Shown here piece after piece: positions 16,529 to 25,654 of a stretch of 54,642 nt of DNA; the stretch's first letter is position 1, and each line of letters opens with the position of its first letter. A program made the translations under genes and the position numbers. Below the pieces are notes generated by a model. That model was not told the DNA's origin and made no database searches. It was given only the letters and a program-made list of their open reading frames with translations. The stretch is from JBBDJB01 sp040880125 (GTDB lineage Bacteria > Planctomycetota > Planctomycetia > Pirellulales > JBBDJB01): assembly GCA_040880125.1 (NCBI GenBank), contig JBBDJB010000004.1:1-54642 (forward strand), read 5' to 3'.

Positions 16529-17560
16529 CTACGTAATCGGCAGCACGCGCTCGCCGCGAGACAGCCGGGCCAGATCGTCGAGCCAGCACGCCAGCAGCGT
16601 GGACTGGTTGGCGTTGCGATCGATCTGCTGGCAGGCGGCCAGACAGCGATCGAGGCACTCGGTCGCGGACTCAACGTCGAGCGGCGCGCCGTTCTGTTCG
16701 GCCTCGATACCGCAGGCGATGCGGATTTGCTGGCGATAGAACTCCGCAGCGAATTCGACCGTCCGGCGAAATCGAACGCGTCGGTCCGCCGCCTGCGTGC
16801 CGGCCGCTTCGATGAAACCGCCGATCAGTTCGCCGAGGCGAACCGCGTCGAGCCGCACGCTGGCCAGTTCACGACGAAGCTGCTGGCGAAAGTCGGCCGT
16901 CTCCGGCTTGGCCAAATCCGCGGTGCGATCGATCGAGCCTCCGCTGTCGGCCGCCAGGCGAACCGCGCTCTCGCGATCCGCAACGAGCTCCTGCGAAAGG
17001 ATCAATTCGGCCAGTTCATCCGCCGGCAACGGCGAGAACGAAACCACTTGCGCGCGGGAGCGTATCGTGGGAAGCTGACGGGCCGCGCTGGTGCCGATCA
17101 GGATGAGTATCGAATGCGGCGGCGGCTCCTCGAGCGTCTTGAGCAGGCAATTCGCGCTGGCCACGTTCAGGTCGTCCGCGTCGTCGATGACGGCGACCTT
17201 CCGGCCGCCCATCATCGGCTTCAGCGAGATGCGGTGACAAAGGCCCTCGCGCATGCGGTGGTCCTTGTCGCCCAAGAAAAGCTCGACGGGCAAGTCGCTC
17301 TTGCCTGGCGGCTTGGCAATGTACTCGAAGTCGGGATGCGAGCCGGCTTCCATTTGGCGGCATGAATCGCAGGCGTGGCAGATCTCCAAGTTGCCGCGGT
17401 CATTCTGACACAACAGGGCCTGTGCGAGGCGGACTGCAAAGGTACGTTTCCCGATTCCGCGGGGGCCGCTGAACAGATAGGTGCTGGCCAGCCGCCCGCG
17501 CCCCGCCGCACGGCGAAACCGCTCCACTACCCGATCGTGTCCCACTACTTGTTGCCACAT
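16529..17560 (-). CDS. holB: DNA polymerase III delta' subunit
   Basis: The 343-residue protein is an AAA+ clamp-loader subunit. It opens MWQQVVGHDRVVERF, followed by the Walker A loop GPRGIGKRTF, a zinc module of four Cys (C-x9-C-x2-C-x2-C around CQNDRGNLEICHACDSC), and KVAVIDDADDLNVASANCLLKTLEEPP, which holds the Walker B strand and sensor region. The zinc module is shared by HolB and DnaX. TIRSRAQVVSFSPLP follows. The ATG at 17560 gives the conserved N-terminus; the frame extends 9 codons upstream without conservation. It stands alone rather than in the common tmk-holB neighbourhood. Confidence 0.9.
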   Translation of the reverse strand: MWQQVVGHDRVVERFRRAAGRGRLASTYLFSGPRGIGKRTFAVRLAQALLCQNDRGNLEICHACDSCRQMEAGSHPDFEYIAKPPGKSDLPVELFLGDKDHRMREGLCHRISLKPMMGGRKVAVIDDADDLNVASANCLLKTLEEPPPHSILILIGTSAARQLPTIRSRAQVVSFSPLPADELAELILSQELVADRESAVRLAADSGGSIDRTADLAKPETADFRQQLRRELASVRLDAVRLGELIGGFIEAAGTQAADRRVRFRRTVEFAAEFYRQQIRIACGIEAEQNGAPLDVESATECLDRCLAACQQIDRNANQSTLLACWLDDLARLSRGERVLPIT

Positions 17561-18204
17561 CGCTTTCGATCCCCGTCTGCGCGTCACGTCCGCCAGTCAC
17601 TCGTAGTTCGGCTCTGCTCGATAATAGGGGGCGGATTTGCGCTCGACCAGCCCCACTGGGCAACACCGCGCTACTAGGGATGAACGTGAAACCACGTTCA
17701 CACTTTTATGCGAATTCGTAATATCGTACTTGGTGTGCTTGCCCCCAAAGTGACAGGCAGTTGTCACCCAACCGGGGAGGTTGTGCCTTGATGCGCGTTC
17801 GTTAACTTACGGACTGGCTAGCACTTCGGACCACGCTTGGACCGCCGGCATACACAGTTGGCGGCCGAAGGACTTTCGCGGGATTTGGGGGGCTTACACT
17901 ATACCTGCAAAGGACATTTTTTCTCGATAATGCGGCTGAGTTGAGACGCGGTCCAATGCACCTTGATGCGCCACCCGATTTTTTGGATCCGTGATGCGGG
18001 ACTTGGCAACGTCCTGCCCGGCTGTTGGCGGTGCCTCCTCGTAATCGTGTTCTTTCGCTTATTTGCTCCGTCCGCCGGTTCCGGCTGGTGGGCCAATTCA
18101 GGCAATCGGATTGATCCTGCACCGGATCGTCCGCCCCATTCGACCGCTGCGGATGGGGCGGCACCGTGCATCGACTCAATCGAAACGAAGGGGGCGTCTT
18201 TCCC
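17561..18204. other. Intergenic region with two operator-like palindromes
   Basis: This 644-bp divergent gap lies between holB and the response regulator gene. It holds TGAACGTG (17681-17688) / CACGTTCA (17693-17700) over a four-base loop and followed by CACTTTT, and GTGACA (17750-17755) / TGTCAC (17762-17767). Both look like protein-binding or RNA-hairpin sites. No convincing coding frame was found. It is more A/T-rich than its neighbours. Confidence 0.5.
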
Positions 18205-18903
18205 ATGTTGACCAACGGCACCAACGGCGGGGGCTACCGCCAGGACCCGCCCCAGTTGCGGATTCTTCTCGTCGACGACCAAGTGCTCAACTGCGAGGCC
18301 CTGGCCACCATGTTCAGCCAGGTCGAGCGGATGCGCATCGTGGCCACGGCCACCGATGTACGGGAAGCGTTAACGCTGGCGGCCGACTTGCATCCGGACG
18401 TTGTCGTGACCGATGCGCAACTTCCCGACCGCGGCGCGTTCCGCTGCGCGCGGGACCTGCTGGGGATTCTCCCCTCGGCTCGCAGCGTGTTTCTCGACGA
18501 CGAGATCAGCGTCTCGCGGCTGCGCGAAGCATTGGCCATCGGAGTGGCGGGATACCTGCTGCGCTCTACGCCGTTCCGCCTGCTCGCCGCCAGCCTGGCG
18601 CGCGTTGCCCAGCGGCAACAGGTGTTCTCGCCGGAGATCGAAGACCTGCTGGTCGTCACCCCGTCGGGATTCCTCATCAAATCGACTGAAACCGAGCTGA
18701 GTCTGGCAGCACTCACCACACGTGAGACCGAAGTGCTCTGCTTTCTCGCGGAAGGCATGAGCGTCAAGGAATGCGCCAGGCGGCTGCATCTCGCCCACAG
18801 CACCGTCGACAACCACAAGTCCCGGCTAATGAAAAAGCTCAACGTCCACAAATCCACCGAACTGACGCGATTGGCCATCCGCGAGGGGCTAATCAGCGTG
18901 TAA
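18205..18903 (+). CDS. Response regulator with LuxR-type HTH, atypical receiver
   Basis: The protein has 232 residues. The receiver (about 17-135) has the acidic pair D24-D25 (LLVDDQ) and the probable phosphoacceptor D70 (VVVTDAQLPD). The usual conserved Lys after beta-5 is replaced by R120 (GYLLRSTPF), and the beta-4 Thr/Ser position reads SVFLDDE, so phosphorylation-driven switching may be altered. The C-terminal GerE/LuxR HTH at ~166-230 is canonical (LTTRETEVLCFLAEGMSVKECARRLHLAHSTVDNHKSRLMKKL). GGGGG ~10 bp upstream supports ATG 18205 over 18166. There is no histidine kinase gene nearby, so it is an orphan regulator. Confidence 0.85.
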   Translation: MLTNGTNGGGYRQDPPQLRILLVDDQVLNCEALATMFSQVERMRIVATATDVREALTLAADLHPDVVVTDAQLPDRGAFRCARDLLGILPSARSVFLDDEISVSRLREALAIGVAGYLLRSTPFRLLAASLARVAQRQQVFSPEIEDLLVVTPSGFLIKSTETELSLAALTTRETEVLCFLAEGMSVKECARRLHLAHSTVDNHKSRLMKKLNVHKSTELTRLAIREGLISV

Positions 18904-18999
18904 TACCCGGTTGATAAGTGGGACTGGCTGCGTGCAACTGGCCGACGCGAACTGGACGACGATTTTATTCAACAGCTCGAGAGCTTTTCCAACAGTGTG

Positions 19000-20199
19000 T
19001 CAGCGAGTCGCCGGCAGCGTCTTCGGCTGGTACTCGTGGTCTCGTTTGCGGACTACGGTGGCCTTGACGATTTCGTCGGGCTGCGCCCCGCTCGGCTGCT
19101 GCGGATCGATGCGTTGGATGCGGCTGAGGACATCCAGCCCCTCGATCACCCGGCCAAAAGCCGTGTGTTTACCGTCCAGGTGCGAGGTTCGGACGAACGT
19201 CAAGAAGAACTGCGATCCTCCCGTGTCGCGCCCGGCGTGGGCCATGCTTAGCGTTCCGCGGAAGTGGTGTCGAGCGTCGTCGCGGTAGCACTCGCAGGCG
19301 ATGTGGTGGCCGGGACCGCCGCTTCCTGAGCCGGTCGGATCTCCGCCCTGGGCCATGAAGCCCGGCAAGACGCGGTGAAACGGCGTGCCGTCGTAGAACC
19401 CCTTCTCCACAAGGCTGATGAAGTTAGCGACGCTGTTAGGTGCCTGGTTCTCGAACAGTTCGATGACGATTTCGCCCTCATTGGTCTGGAACTTGACGCG
19501 GGGAAGGTCGTCGGCCTCCGCCTCGGCGGCGCGTATCTTTTGCTCCTCCGCCCATAAGCGGCGGGTCGCGTCGAATTGAACCTGCGCTTGCAAAGCCCGT
19601 TGCACGATCTGCGACAGCGCAGCATTGTTCTGCGCCTGGCCCGGATCGAGCACTCCCTGCTCGGCCGCCTTCTGCAAGTACTGCTGGGCGAGGTCATACT
19701 GATGCGTTTCGAATGCGGAGACAGCGCCGAACGGGTAAATCTGCGGGCTATTCACTTTGCCATCGATCAGCACGCGCGAAATCCGCAGCGCGTCCTCGTA
19801 GCGGTCGTCCATCACGTGATTGGAGGCGGCCGAAAGCAGCAGGTCCGTAACCTCGGCATCCTGGTTCGGCGCCGCCTGATAGGCACGCTCGGCGGCCGCG
19901 GTTAGCTCGTCTGCCTTCGCGCGAACCTTCGGCAGTAGCTCCTGGAAGCGCTCACGCAGCGCCGGCTTCTCGGCCTCCTCGGCCGTTTGATACTCCACCT
20001 GGATCTGCTTTATCTCCTCCAGGGCTTCTTTCCACTCGGCGTTGACGCGTTCGAATTCCGCCTGGGCGGTGGCCGCGTTCTGCGGCGCGGCCGCTTCTTG
20101 AGCCACAGCCGTGCTCAGGTAGGCCACCACCGCGACCAGCGACGTGCCTGCTATCAGGCGGAATTGCGCCCAACCGGATCGCCTTGCATGCAATTGCAT
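19000..20199 (-). CDS. Secreted cyclophilin-type peptidyl-prolyl isomerase
   Basis: The 399-residue protein starts with a signal peptide (SLVAVVAYLSTAVAQEAAAP). Residues ~35-220 are helical and repeat-like, reminiscent of TPR segments. The C-terminal third is a cyclophilin domain: FQTNEGEIVIELFENQAPNSVANF, PFHRVLPGFMAQGGDPTGSG with the catalytic Arg, GTLSMAHAGRDTGGSQFFLTF, and HLDGKHTAFGRVIEG. It should catalyse cis-trans proline isomerisation in the periplasm. The ATG at 20199 is preceded by AAGGGG at good spacing; the frame extends to 20808 but the extra part matches no domain. It is divergent from rsmD and convergent with the LuxR regulator. Confidence 0.85.
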   Translation of the reverse strand: MQLHARRSGWAQFRLIAGTSLVAVVAYLSTAVAQEAAAPQNAATAQAEFERVNAEWKEALEEIKQIQVEYQTAEEAEKPALRERFQELLPKVRAKADELTAAAERAYQAAPNQDAEVTDLLLSAASNHVMDDRYEDALRISRVLIDGKVNSPQIYPFGAVSAFETHQYDLAQQYLQKAAEQGVLDPGQAQNNAALSQIVQRALQAQVQFDATRRLWAEEQKIRAAEAEADDLPRVKFQTNEGEIVIELFENQAPNSVANFISLVEKGFYDGTPFHRVLPGFMAQGGDPTGSGSGGPGHHIACECYRDDARHHFRGTLSMAHAGRDTGGSQFFLTFVRTSHLDGKHTAFGRVIEGLDVLSRIQRIDPQQPSGAQPDEIVKATVVRKRDHEYQPKTLPATR

Positions 20200-20457
20200 C
20201 TTCTCAGTCCCCTTGAGGAGAGTGTTCATGTAGAGGTCCACATCGAAATGCCACATTATTACCACGCCACGGTTTGCTCGCGCGACCTGAGCGGGAGCCG
20301 CCATGTGCGATACTTCTGTACCGTCGGCGGCCGATGACTCGCGTGGCGCGCGGGGGGTGCACGCCAATCGCTGGGTATTATAGGCTGTAGCGTGCACCGA
20401 GGCACGTCCCCTGTGCGGCAGAAATCCCCTGGTACGGCACAGACATTGAAGGTGAAC

Positions 20458-21096
20458 GTGGCGCGGCGCTCCAAAAAACCACCGGCCGGGGAAGGAAAAA
20501 CGCCGCCACAGCGGTCGGGCGCCGACGAGTCGGAGCTGCGTATCATCGGCGGAGAGTTTCGCGCACGGAAGCTCGCTTACCACGGCGGCGCCGGTACTCG
20601 GCCGATGAAGCACCGTGTGCGCGAGGCCATCTTCAACCTGCTCGGCCCGTCGGCAAAAGGCAAGCACGCGATCGACCTGTTCGCCGGGACCGGTGCGTTG
20701 GGGCTGGAGGCGCTCAGCCGCGGTTCCCTCAGCGCCACGTTCATCGAGCGGCATATCCCGACCGCGCGGACTGTACGGGAAAACGTCCAGTCGCTGCAGG
20801 TCGAGCACCGGTGCGAGATCGCCACGGCAAACGCTTTCATCTGGGCACGCCGGGAGCCGAAGCTACCGGACGTACCGTGGCTGGTATTTTGCTCGCCGCC
20901 GTACGATTACTACCTGGAGAAAACCGACGAGGTCCTCGCTATGCTGGAAGGACTCGCCGCCCGCGCGCCCCAGGAAAGCATTTTCGTCGTCGAGGCGGAC
21001 ATGCGGTTCGAGGTGGAAAAGTTGCCGCAACCCGAGCAGTGGGATGTGCGGCGCTATCCTCCGGCGGTGGTGGCGATCCGCGGCGAACGCGGCTGA
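20458..21096 (+). CDS. rsmD: 16S rRNA (guanine966-N2)-methyltransferase RsmD
   Basis: The protein has 212 residues. A basic N-terminal stretch precedes LRIIGGEFRARKL and TRPMKHRVREAIFNLLG, both typical of RsmD. The SAM-binding motif is AIDLFAGTGALGLEALSRG, followed by ATFIERH. The catalytic motif reads VFCSPPYDYY: SPPY in place of the usual (D/N)PPY, a variant to note. The enzyme methylates N2 of G966 in 16S rRNA in the 30S particle. The start is uncertain; GTG 20458 is chosen because GAAGG lies 5 bp upstream. The in-frame GTG at 20392 falls inside a repeat-like palindromic stretch. It is divergent from the cyclophilin gene. Confidence 0.85.
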   Translation: MARRSKKPPAGEGKTPPQRSGADESELRIIGGEFRARKLAYHGGAGTRPMKHRVREAIFNLLGPSAKGKHAIDLFAGTGALGLEALSRGSLSATFIERHIPTARTVRENVQSLQVEHRCEIATANAFIWARREPKLPDVPWLVFCSPPYDYYLEKTDEVLAMLEGLAARAPQESIFVVEADMRFEVEKLPQPEQWDVRRYPPAVVAIRGERG

Positions 21097-21255
21097 CGGT
21101 GCCCTGGCGGTTCGCAGGCGGTCACCTCGGACCGGTTCAGGAGCCATGGGCGGGCAATTCCCCCCGTGGCCACGTAACGGGCCAATCGTTGCACGCGGTG
21201 CCCCAGCGAGCGAATTGCACAAACAACGCAGTCTGGCCTCCGGATCAGCGATACC

Positions 21256-22830
21256 CTACGGATCATCTGCGCCATTAATCCGGTACACCGCGTAGGTGCC
21301 GTTCGCGTACAAGAGCGGCAGGCGGAGCGGCCGTTTATGCTCGGTCAGCACGTAGTCGGCGTCGTAGCGGGCGCCGAGCGTTTCCAGTCGGGCTTCGCCC
21401 ATTTCGGAGAGCGAATCCCACGTATGCGTCTCGCCTTCCGCTACATAGCGGTAGATCGTGTCGATTCGCTCTTGCCACTCGACGATGCTCGGCGCGTCCT
21501 GCGGGATGTCCTTGTTGCTCACCACCTGCGGCAGCCCGGTCCGCCACGTAAACGTATGCGCCATCCGCGGTGTCACAAAGCGGCTGCCGGGCGGGATGTG
21601 CTCGGCGACCCAGTCGGTTACGTCCAACCACGCCGCGTAGTCGGCCATCCGCCGATCCGCGCGCGGGCGGGGATCCTCGTGCCGCTCGAGGACGATACTT
21701 CCCAAGTACCAACCGGACACCATCACCAGCGCCGCAGTGCCGGCGACCGCCAGCCGCGGCCGCTGCCAGCTCAACAGCGACAGTCCGCGTGCGGCGGTGA
21801 TGGCCACGCCGATCGGCACGGCCACGTCCGTCATGCGGAACCAGTAATAGCGCAACACTCCGGCCGCCATCTCGGGAAGGCCACGTGTCGCGTAGGCGAA
21901 AACGAGCCCTACTGCCGCAATGCCGACGGCTGCCCAAATGAAACGGCGAAACCGCCGGTGACGCGCGCCGGCGGGCACGGCATAGCAGAGCAACGCCAAC
22001 GCGGCCACCAGCAGCCCGTGGCGAATGTAGCGGGTCCACATCTCCTCAACCGGCAGCGTGTGCAGCGCCAGATGGTGCGGCAGCCGGTTATAGACGTAAT
22101 TCATGTTCGCCTGGCGAACGACATCCGCCGGCACGCCGCGCGAAAACATCAGCGCCGGCACCAGCCCCGGCAGCGATAGCAAAAGGCCTCCGACCAGGTA
22201 CGGCAGCATCGGAACCAGCCGCGGGCGTTTCTCTCGCCCGGTGAGCCAGGCGATGCCGGTCATTACTACCGACCAACCGCCCACCAGCACGTGAATCGCC
22301 GACGCACCGCCCAACAGCAGCCAGGTGCGGTTCCAGCGTCCGCGTACCAGAGCTTCCGCGCCCAGCAGCACCAGCACGTATGCCAGCGGCTTGGCTTCAA
22401 TGCCGCCGATCATCCACTCGCCGGCCAGATTCAGCCGCTCGATGCCCAGCGCCACCAGCGCCGCGGTCAAAACGGAAACCAGTGGCCGCGGCACCAGCGC
22501 AAATGACAGTCGCCACCACGCCCAGGCCAACAGCGACCAGGCCAGGATACGCCCTACCCAGGCTGTTGCGGTCAGCGAGAGAAACTGCGTCACCCAACCG
22601 AACAGCCAATAGAACACCAAGTGCGCGTCCCGCGACTCTAGGAAGAAGTCGCCCGCGCCCCAACTCGGCTGCCAGTAGTGCTTCGCCTTGCCGAGATAGT
22701 GCGGTTCGTTGACGTCCGGCACCGGCCAGGCCGCCACGACGAAAAACACCAGCGCCACCAGCGCAATTTCCAGCCACTTCATCACCGGCGGTGACAGCGG
22801 AGCGATCGTACGAAACTGTCGGCGGTCCAT
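21256..22830 (-). CDS. Polytopic membrane protein (DUF6798-like / GT-C-like)
   Basis: The 524-residue protein has about ten membrane segments over the first ~400 residues, then a soluble C-terminal part (WLDVTDWVAEHIPPGSRFVTPRM... to VYRINGADDP). An N-terminal loop DVNEPHYLGKAKHYWQPSW follows the first helix and holds an acidic, His-containing cluster in the position of the catalytic loop of GT-C glycosyltransferases. I believe it is of the DUF6798 type common in Planctomycetes, but this is from memory of pattern. A role in lipid-linked sugar transfer is possible and unproven. ATG 22782 is an alternative start. It is divergent from prpB. Confidence 0.65.
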   Translation of the reverse strand: MDRRQFRTIAPLSPPVMKWLEIALVALVFFVVAAWPVPDVNEPHYLGKAKHYWQPSWGAGDFFLESRDAHLVFYWLFGWVTQFLSLTATAWVGRILAWSLLAWAWWRLSFALVPRPLVSVLTAALVALGIERLNLAGEWMIGGIEAKPLAYVLVLLGAEALVRGRWNRTWLLLGGASAIHVLVGGWSVVMTGIAWLTGREKRPRLVPMLPYLVGGLLLSLPGLVPALMFSRGVPADVVRQANMNYVYNRLPHHLALHTLPVEEMWTRYIRHGLLVAALALLCYAVPAGARHRRFRRFIWAAVGIAAVGLVFAYATRGLPEMAAGVLRYYWFRMTDVAVPIGVAITAARGLSLLSWQRPRLAVAGTAALVMVSGWYLGSIVLERHEDPRPRADRRMADYAAWLDVTDWVAEHIPPGSRFVTPRMAHTFTWRTGLPQVVSNKDIPQDAPSIVEWQERIDTIYRYVAEGETHTWDSLSEMGEARLETLGARYDADYVLTEHKRPLRLPLLYANGTYAVYRINGADDP

Positions 22831-22899
22831 GCCGGTTAGCGTAGCGGGAAGCGGGTGCTCTCGAAAGACGGATGCCGCGAGTGGAGTTGAAAGAGCGGC

Positions 22900-22929
22900 T
22901 TGTCATCTCGCGCTCAGCGGGCCTATGAT
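22900..22929 (+). promoter_or_regulatory. Sigma70-type promoter for prpB
   Basis: TTGTCA (22900-22905) and TATGAT (22924-22929) are separated by 18 bp. Transcription would begin near 22936. This rules out the open-frame start at 22900 and supports GTG 22999 as the prpB start. Confidence 0.5.
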
Positions 22930-22998
22930 GCGATGCGCAGGCCGCCGGACGAGCCGTCCGAATTGCGCAACCGTGAATTTCCCAGGGAGTCCTTCGCC

Positions 22999-23871
22999 GT
23001 GTCCATGCCGCCCCCCGGTCAGACCCTGCGGGAGATCGTCGCTAGTGTGACGATCCAGATCGTCGGTGCGCCCCATGCCCTGGCCGCGCGGCTGATCGAG
23101 CGGTCCGGGTTCGACGCGGCCTACTTGTCCGGCGCGGCCCTGTCCGCCGGTGTGCTGGCGATGCCCGACGTTGGGCTGTTCACGTTGACGGAACTGGCCC
23201 AGCAAACGGCCTACATCACCCGGCGCTCGAAGATTCCGCTGGTGGTCGATGCGGATACTGGTTTTGGGCCGCCGCTGTGCGTCGAGCGGTGCATCGTCGA
23301 ACTGGAAGCGGCCGGTGCGGCGGCGATCCAGCTCGAGGATCAGCGGCTGCCGAAGCGCTGCGGGCATCTCTCCGGGAAGGAGCTTATCGCGGCCGACGAG
23401 ATGTGCGCCAAGTTGCGAGCTGCGGCCGCGGCTCGCGCGGACGAGAGCCTGGTATTGGTCGCCCGCACGGACGCTTGTGCCACGGACGGCTTGGACGCGG
23501 CGATCGAGCGGGCGAAGCGATACCTGGAAGCCGGCGCGGATTGGATTTTTCCGGAGGCCCTCACCAGCCGCGACGAGTTCGAGCAGTTCGCCGGCGCGGT
23601 GTCCGCGCCGCTGGTGGCCAACATGACCGAGTTCGGCAAGAGCCCGCTGTTGTCGCTGGATGAGCTTGCGGAACTGGGATACGCTGCCGTGCTGTATCCG
23701 GTCACGCTACTTCGCGTGGCGATGCGGAGCATAGAGCAGGCCCTGGACGAGCTCCGCGGCGAAGGCACGCAAACCGGGCTGCTCGACCGAATGCAAACCC
23801 GCGCGGAGCTGTACGACCTGCTGGACTACGACGACTTCGACGCCCGCGACCGCGAGTATTTTGGTGGGTGA
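22999..23871 (+). CDS. prpB: Methylisocitrate lyase (isocitrate lyase/PEP mutase family)
   Basis: The 290-residue protein is a TIM barrel. The signature KRCGH (LPKRCGHLSGKELI) carries the catalytic Cys, and DADTGFG is the metal-binding strand. FDAAYLSGAALSAGVLAMPDVGL and ARTDACATDGLDAAIERAKRY are also family-typical. It should cleave 2-methylisocitrate to pyruvate and succinate in the methylcitrate cycle. Related enzymes (oxaloacetate decarboxylase, PEP mutase) share the fold, but KRCGH and the neighbouring citrate/methylcitrate synthase favour PrpB. GTG 22999 is chosen for AGGGAG ~10 bp upstream and the promoter position; ATG 23005 is an alternative. No prpD or acnB homologue lies in the window. 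Confidence 0.8.
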   Translation: MSMPPPGQTLREIVASVTIQIVGAPHALAARLIERSGFDAAYLSGAALSAGVLAMPDVGLFTLTELAQQTAYITRRSKIPLVVDADTGFGPPLCVERCIVELEAAGAAAIQLEDQRLPKRCGHLSGKELIAADEMCAKLRAAAAARADESLVLVARTDACATDGLDAAIERAKRYLEAGADWIFPEALTSRDEFEQFAGAVSAPLVANMTEFGKSPLLSLDELAELGYAAVLYPVTLLRVAMRSIEQALDELRGEGTQTGLLDRMQTRAELYDLLDYDDFDARDREYFGG

Positions 23872-23879
23872 GGCTTTCA

Positions 23880-23923
23880 GCACAGTCAGGAGAACTGTGC
23901 CACTGACGGCACTTTTTTGTGCC
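23880..23923. repeat. Two adjacent hairpins, family A copy 2, likely prpB terminator
   Basis: GCACAGT (23880-23886) pairs with ACTGTGC (23894-23900); then GGCAC (23908-23912), six T's, GTGCC (23919-23923). They follow the prpB stop by 8 bp. Termination or attenuation between prpB and the synthase gene is likely. The GCACAG...CTGTGCCAC core matches the other copies of the family. Confidence 0.5.
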
Positions 23924-24053
23924 ACCGGTCTGCCTCTCGCATGTTCGACTCCGTCACCGGTTCGTCATTGAAACTCCCGAGCCGGTCCGCCAAACTGATA
24001 CGACCGCCGCCGTCGGGCGAAACGGCTTTACGCACCAGAAGGGATCTGCCGCC

Positions 24054-25187
24054 ATGACCGAACAGAACTACCATCCCGGCCTGGAAGGCGTCGTGGCCGG
24101 CGAGACCGCCGTCAGCACGATCGCCGGGGGCCTGTCCTACCGCGGATACTCCATCGAGGACCTCGCCGAGCACGCTGATTTCGAGCAGTGCGCCTACCTG
24201 GTGTTGTACGGAGAATTGCCCAAGCCGAATGAACTGGATGCGTTTCGTACGCGGGTGGCCAAGGGGAGCCAGGTTCCTTCGCAGATCATTGAGTTCTTGC
24301 GGCAGGTGCCGCGCGAAGCGTCCGCCATGGACGTGCTTCGTAGCGGGGCCAGCCTGCTCGCCCACTGGGATACCGATCAGGGGGACGACAGCCACGAGGC
24401 GAACCTGCGGAAGGCCGAGCGGCTGACTGGCCAGCTTCCGGTGGTGATGGCGGCCCGGCACCGGCTGCGTGAAGGCAAGGAGCCGGTCGCGCCGGATGCG
24501 ACGCTGTCGCGCGCCGCTGATACGCTGCACATGCTCTTTCGCAACCGTCCGACGTCCGAGGCGGTCCGCGCGCTGGATGTTTCGCTGATCCTGTACATGG
24601 AGCACGAGTACAACGCCTCGGCGTTCGCGGCCAGAGTGATTTGCTCCACGCTCTCGGATCTGCACTCCTCGGTCACCGGTGCCATCGGAGCGCTGAAGGG
24701 TCCGCTGCACGGCGGCGCGAACGAGCGGGTGATGGAGACGCTGCAGGGGATTGAGTCGCCCCAGGCGGCTGAAAAGTGGGTGCGAGAGGCGCTCGCCGCA
24801 AAACGCCGCATCATGGGGTTCGGTCACCGCGTATACAAGGAGGGCGATCCGCGCGCGGCGTACCTCAAGCCGCTGTGTGCCGCTCTGGCCGAACAGACCG
24901 GAAACCAGGGGATGGAAGAGTCAGCCGACGTGATCGAACGGATCGTACGCGAGGAAAAAGGGCTGCCGCCGAATCTCGACTGGCCCAGCGCCCGGCTGTA
25001 CTACTACCTCGGGTTGCCGATAGACCTGTACACGCCGCTGTTCGTGCTCGCTCGGGTGGTTGGCTGGAGCGCGCATGTCATCGAGCAACTCGACAACAAC
25101 CGGCTGATTCGGCCGCGTTCCCGATATACGGGCCCCGAGCCTCGGTCCTGGGTCCCGATCGAGGAGCGGTCGAAAGCGGCGACGTAG
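24054..25187 (+). CDS. prpC: Citrate/2-methylcitrate synthase
   Basis: The 377-residue protein matches the short bacterial citrate synthase type. Catalytic residues are visible in HGGANERVMETL (His), GFGHRVYKEGDPRA (His) and the NASAFAARV segment; IDLYTPLFVLARVVGWSAHVIEQ ends the fold. It condenses acetyl-CoA or propionyl-CoA with oxaloacetate. Proximity to prpB suggests the 2-methylcitrate cycle, but members of this group often serve both reactions, so gltA is an alternative name. ATG 24054 gives the conserved N-terminus (MTEQNYHPGLEGVVAGETAVS); GAAGGGA is upstream. The frame from 23919 is rejected because it begins in the hairpin region. Confidence 0.82.
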   Translation: MTEQNYHPGLEGVVAGETAVSTIAGGLSYRGYSIEDLAEHADFEQCAYLVLYGELPKPNELDAFRTRVAKGSQVPSQIIEFLRQVPREASAMDVLRSGASLLAHWDTDQGDDSHEANLRKAERLTGQLPVVMAARHRLREGKEPVAPDATLSRAADTLHMLFRNRPTSEAVRALDVSLILYMEHEYNASAFAARVICSTLSDLHSSVTGAIGALKGPLHGGANERVMETLQGIESPQAAEKWVREALAAKRRIMGFGHRVYKEGDPRAAYLKPLCAALAEQTGNQGMEESADVIERIVREEKGLPPNLDWPSARLYYYLGLPIDLYTPLFVLARVVGWSAHVIEQLDNNRLIRPRSRYTGPEPRSWVPIEERSKAAT

Positions 25188-25201
25188 GTCGAAGCCATTA
25201 T

Positions 25202-25507
25202 TCAAGCTGGCTTTATCTTTTCCATCAGCGGCTGCCCCTCGAATTCGACATAGTCGCTGACGCGCCGGGTGTGGAGATTCGTAAAGTAGTAGTCGTAAAC
25301 GGTTTCACGTTCGTGCCCCAGCGGCGTGAGACAGTAGCAGGCTTCGCTCCAGCGGACCAGGCCGTCCGAACCAATCCGGGCACGTTCCATCGAATCGACA
25401 ATCTCCTCCCCGTCGGGCTGTTGCGCTGCGATGGTGCCGTCGGTCAGCTTGGCATACAGCTCCCCCGCCTTCTCTTCAACCAGTTGAGCGCTCACAGAAT
25501 AATACAT
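25202..25507 (-). CDS. Small conserved hypothetical protein
   Basis: The protein has 101 residues, soluble, of alpha/beta type: MYYSVSAQLVEEKAGELYAKL, then IAAQQPDGEEIVDSMERARI, RWSEACYCLTPLGHERETVYDYYF and a polar tail. I recognise no named domain. The sequence has normal coding character (alternating pattern, sensible ATG with GGAA upstream) and ends 14 bp from the convergent synthase gene, which argues for a real gene. Confidence 0.55.
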   Translation of the reverse strand: MYYSVSAQLVEEKAGELYAKLTDGTIAAQQPDGEEIVDSMERARIGSDGLVRWSEACYCLTPLGHERETVYDYYFTNLHTRRVSDYVEFEGQPLMEKIKPA

Positions 25508-25654
25508 GGCGTTATTTCCAGCCTGAGTGCTGCGGATCGAACGGTGCCGGCCGCATCGCCGGCCGTTGTATTATACGCGCGCGTTGGTGCCGGATAGGAA
25601 GCCACTTCTCTCGGCCTCCCTTCCATGGCGCAGATGTACGGCCCGTTAAAGAAA

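Noticed and set aside
20200..20808. Upstream extension of the cyclophilin frame
   Set aside because: Runs antisense through rsmD; the signal peptide and AAGGGG support the start at 20199.
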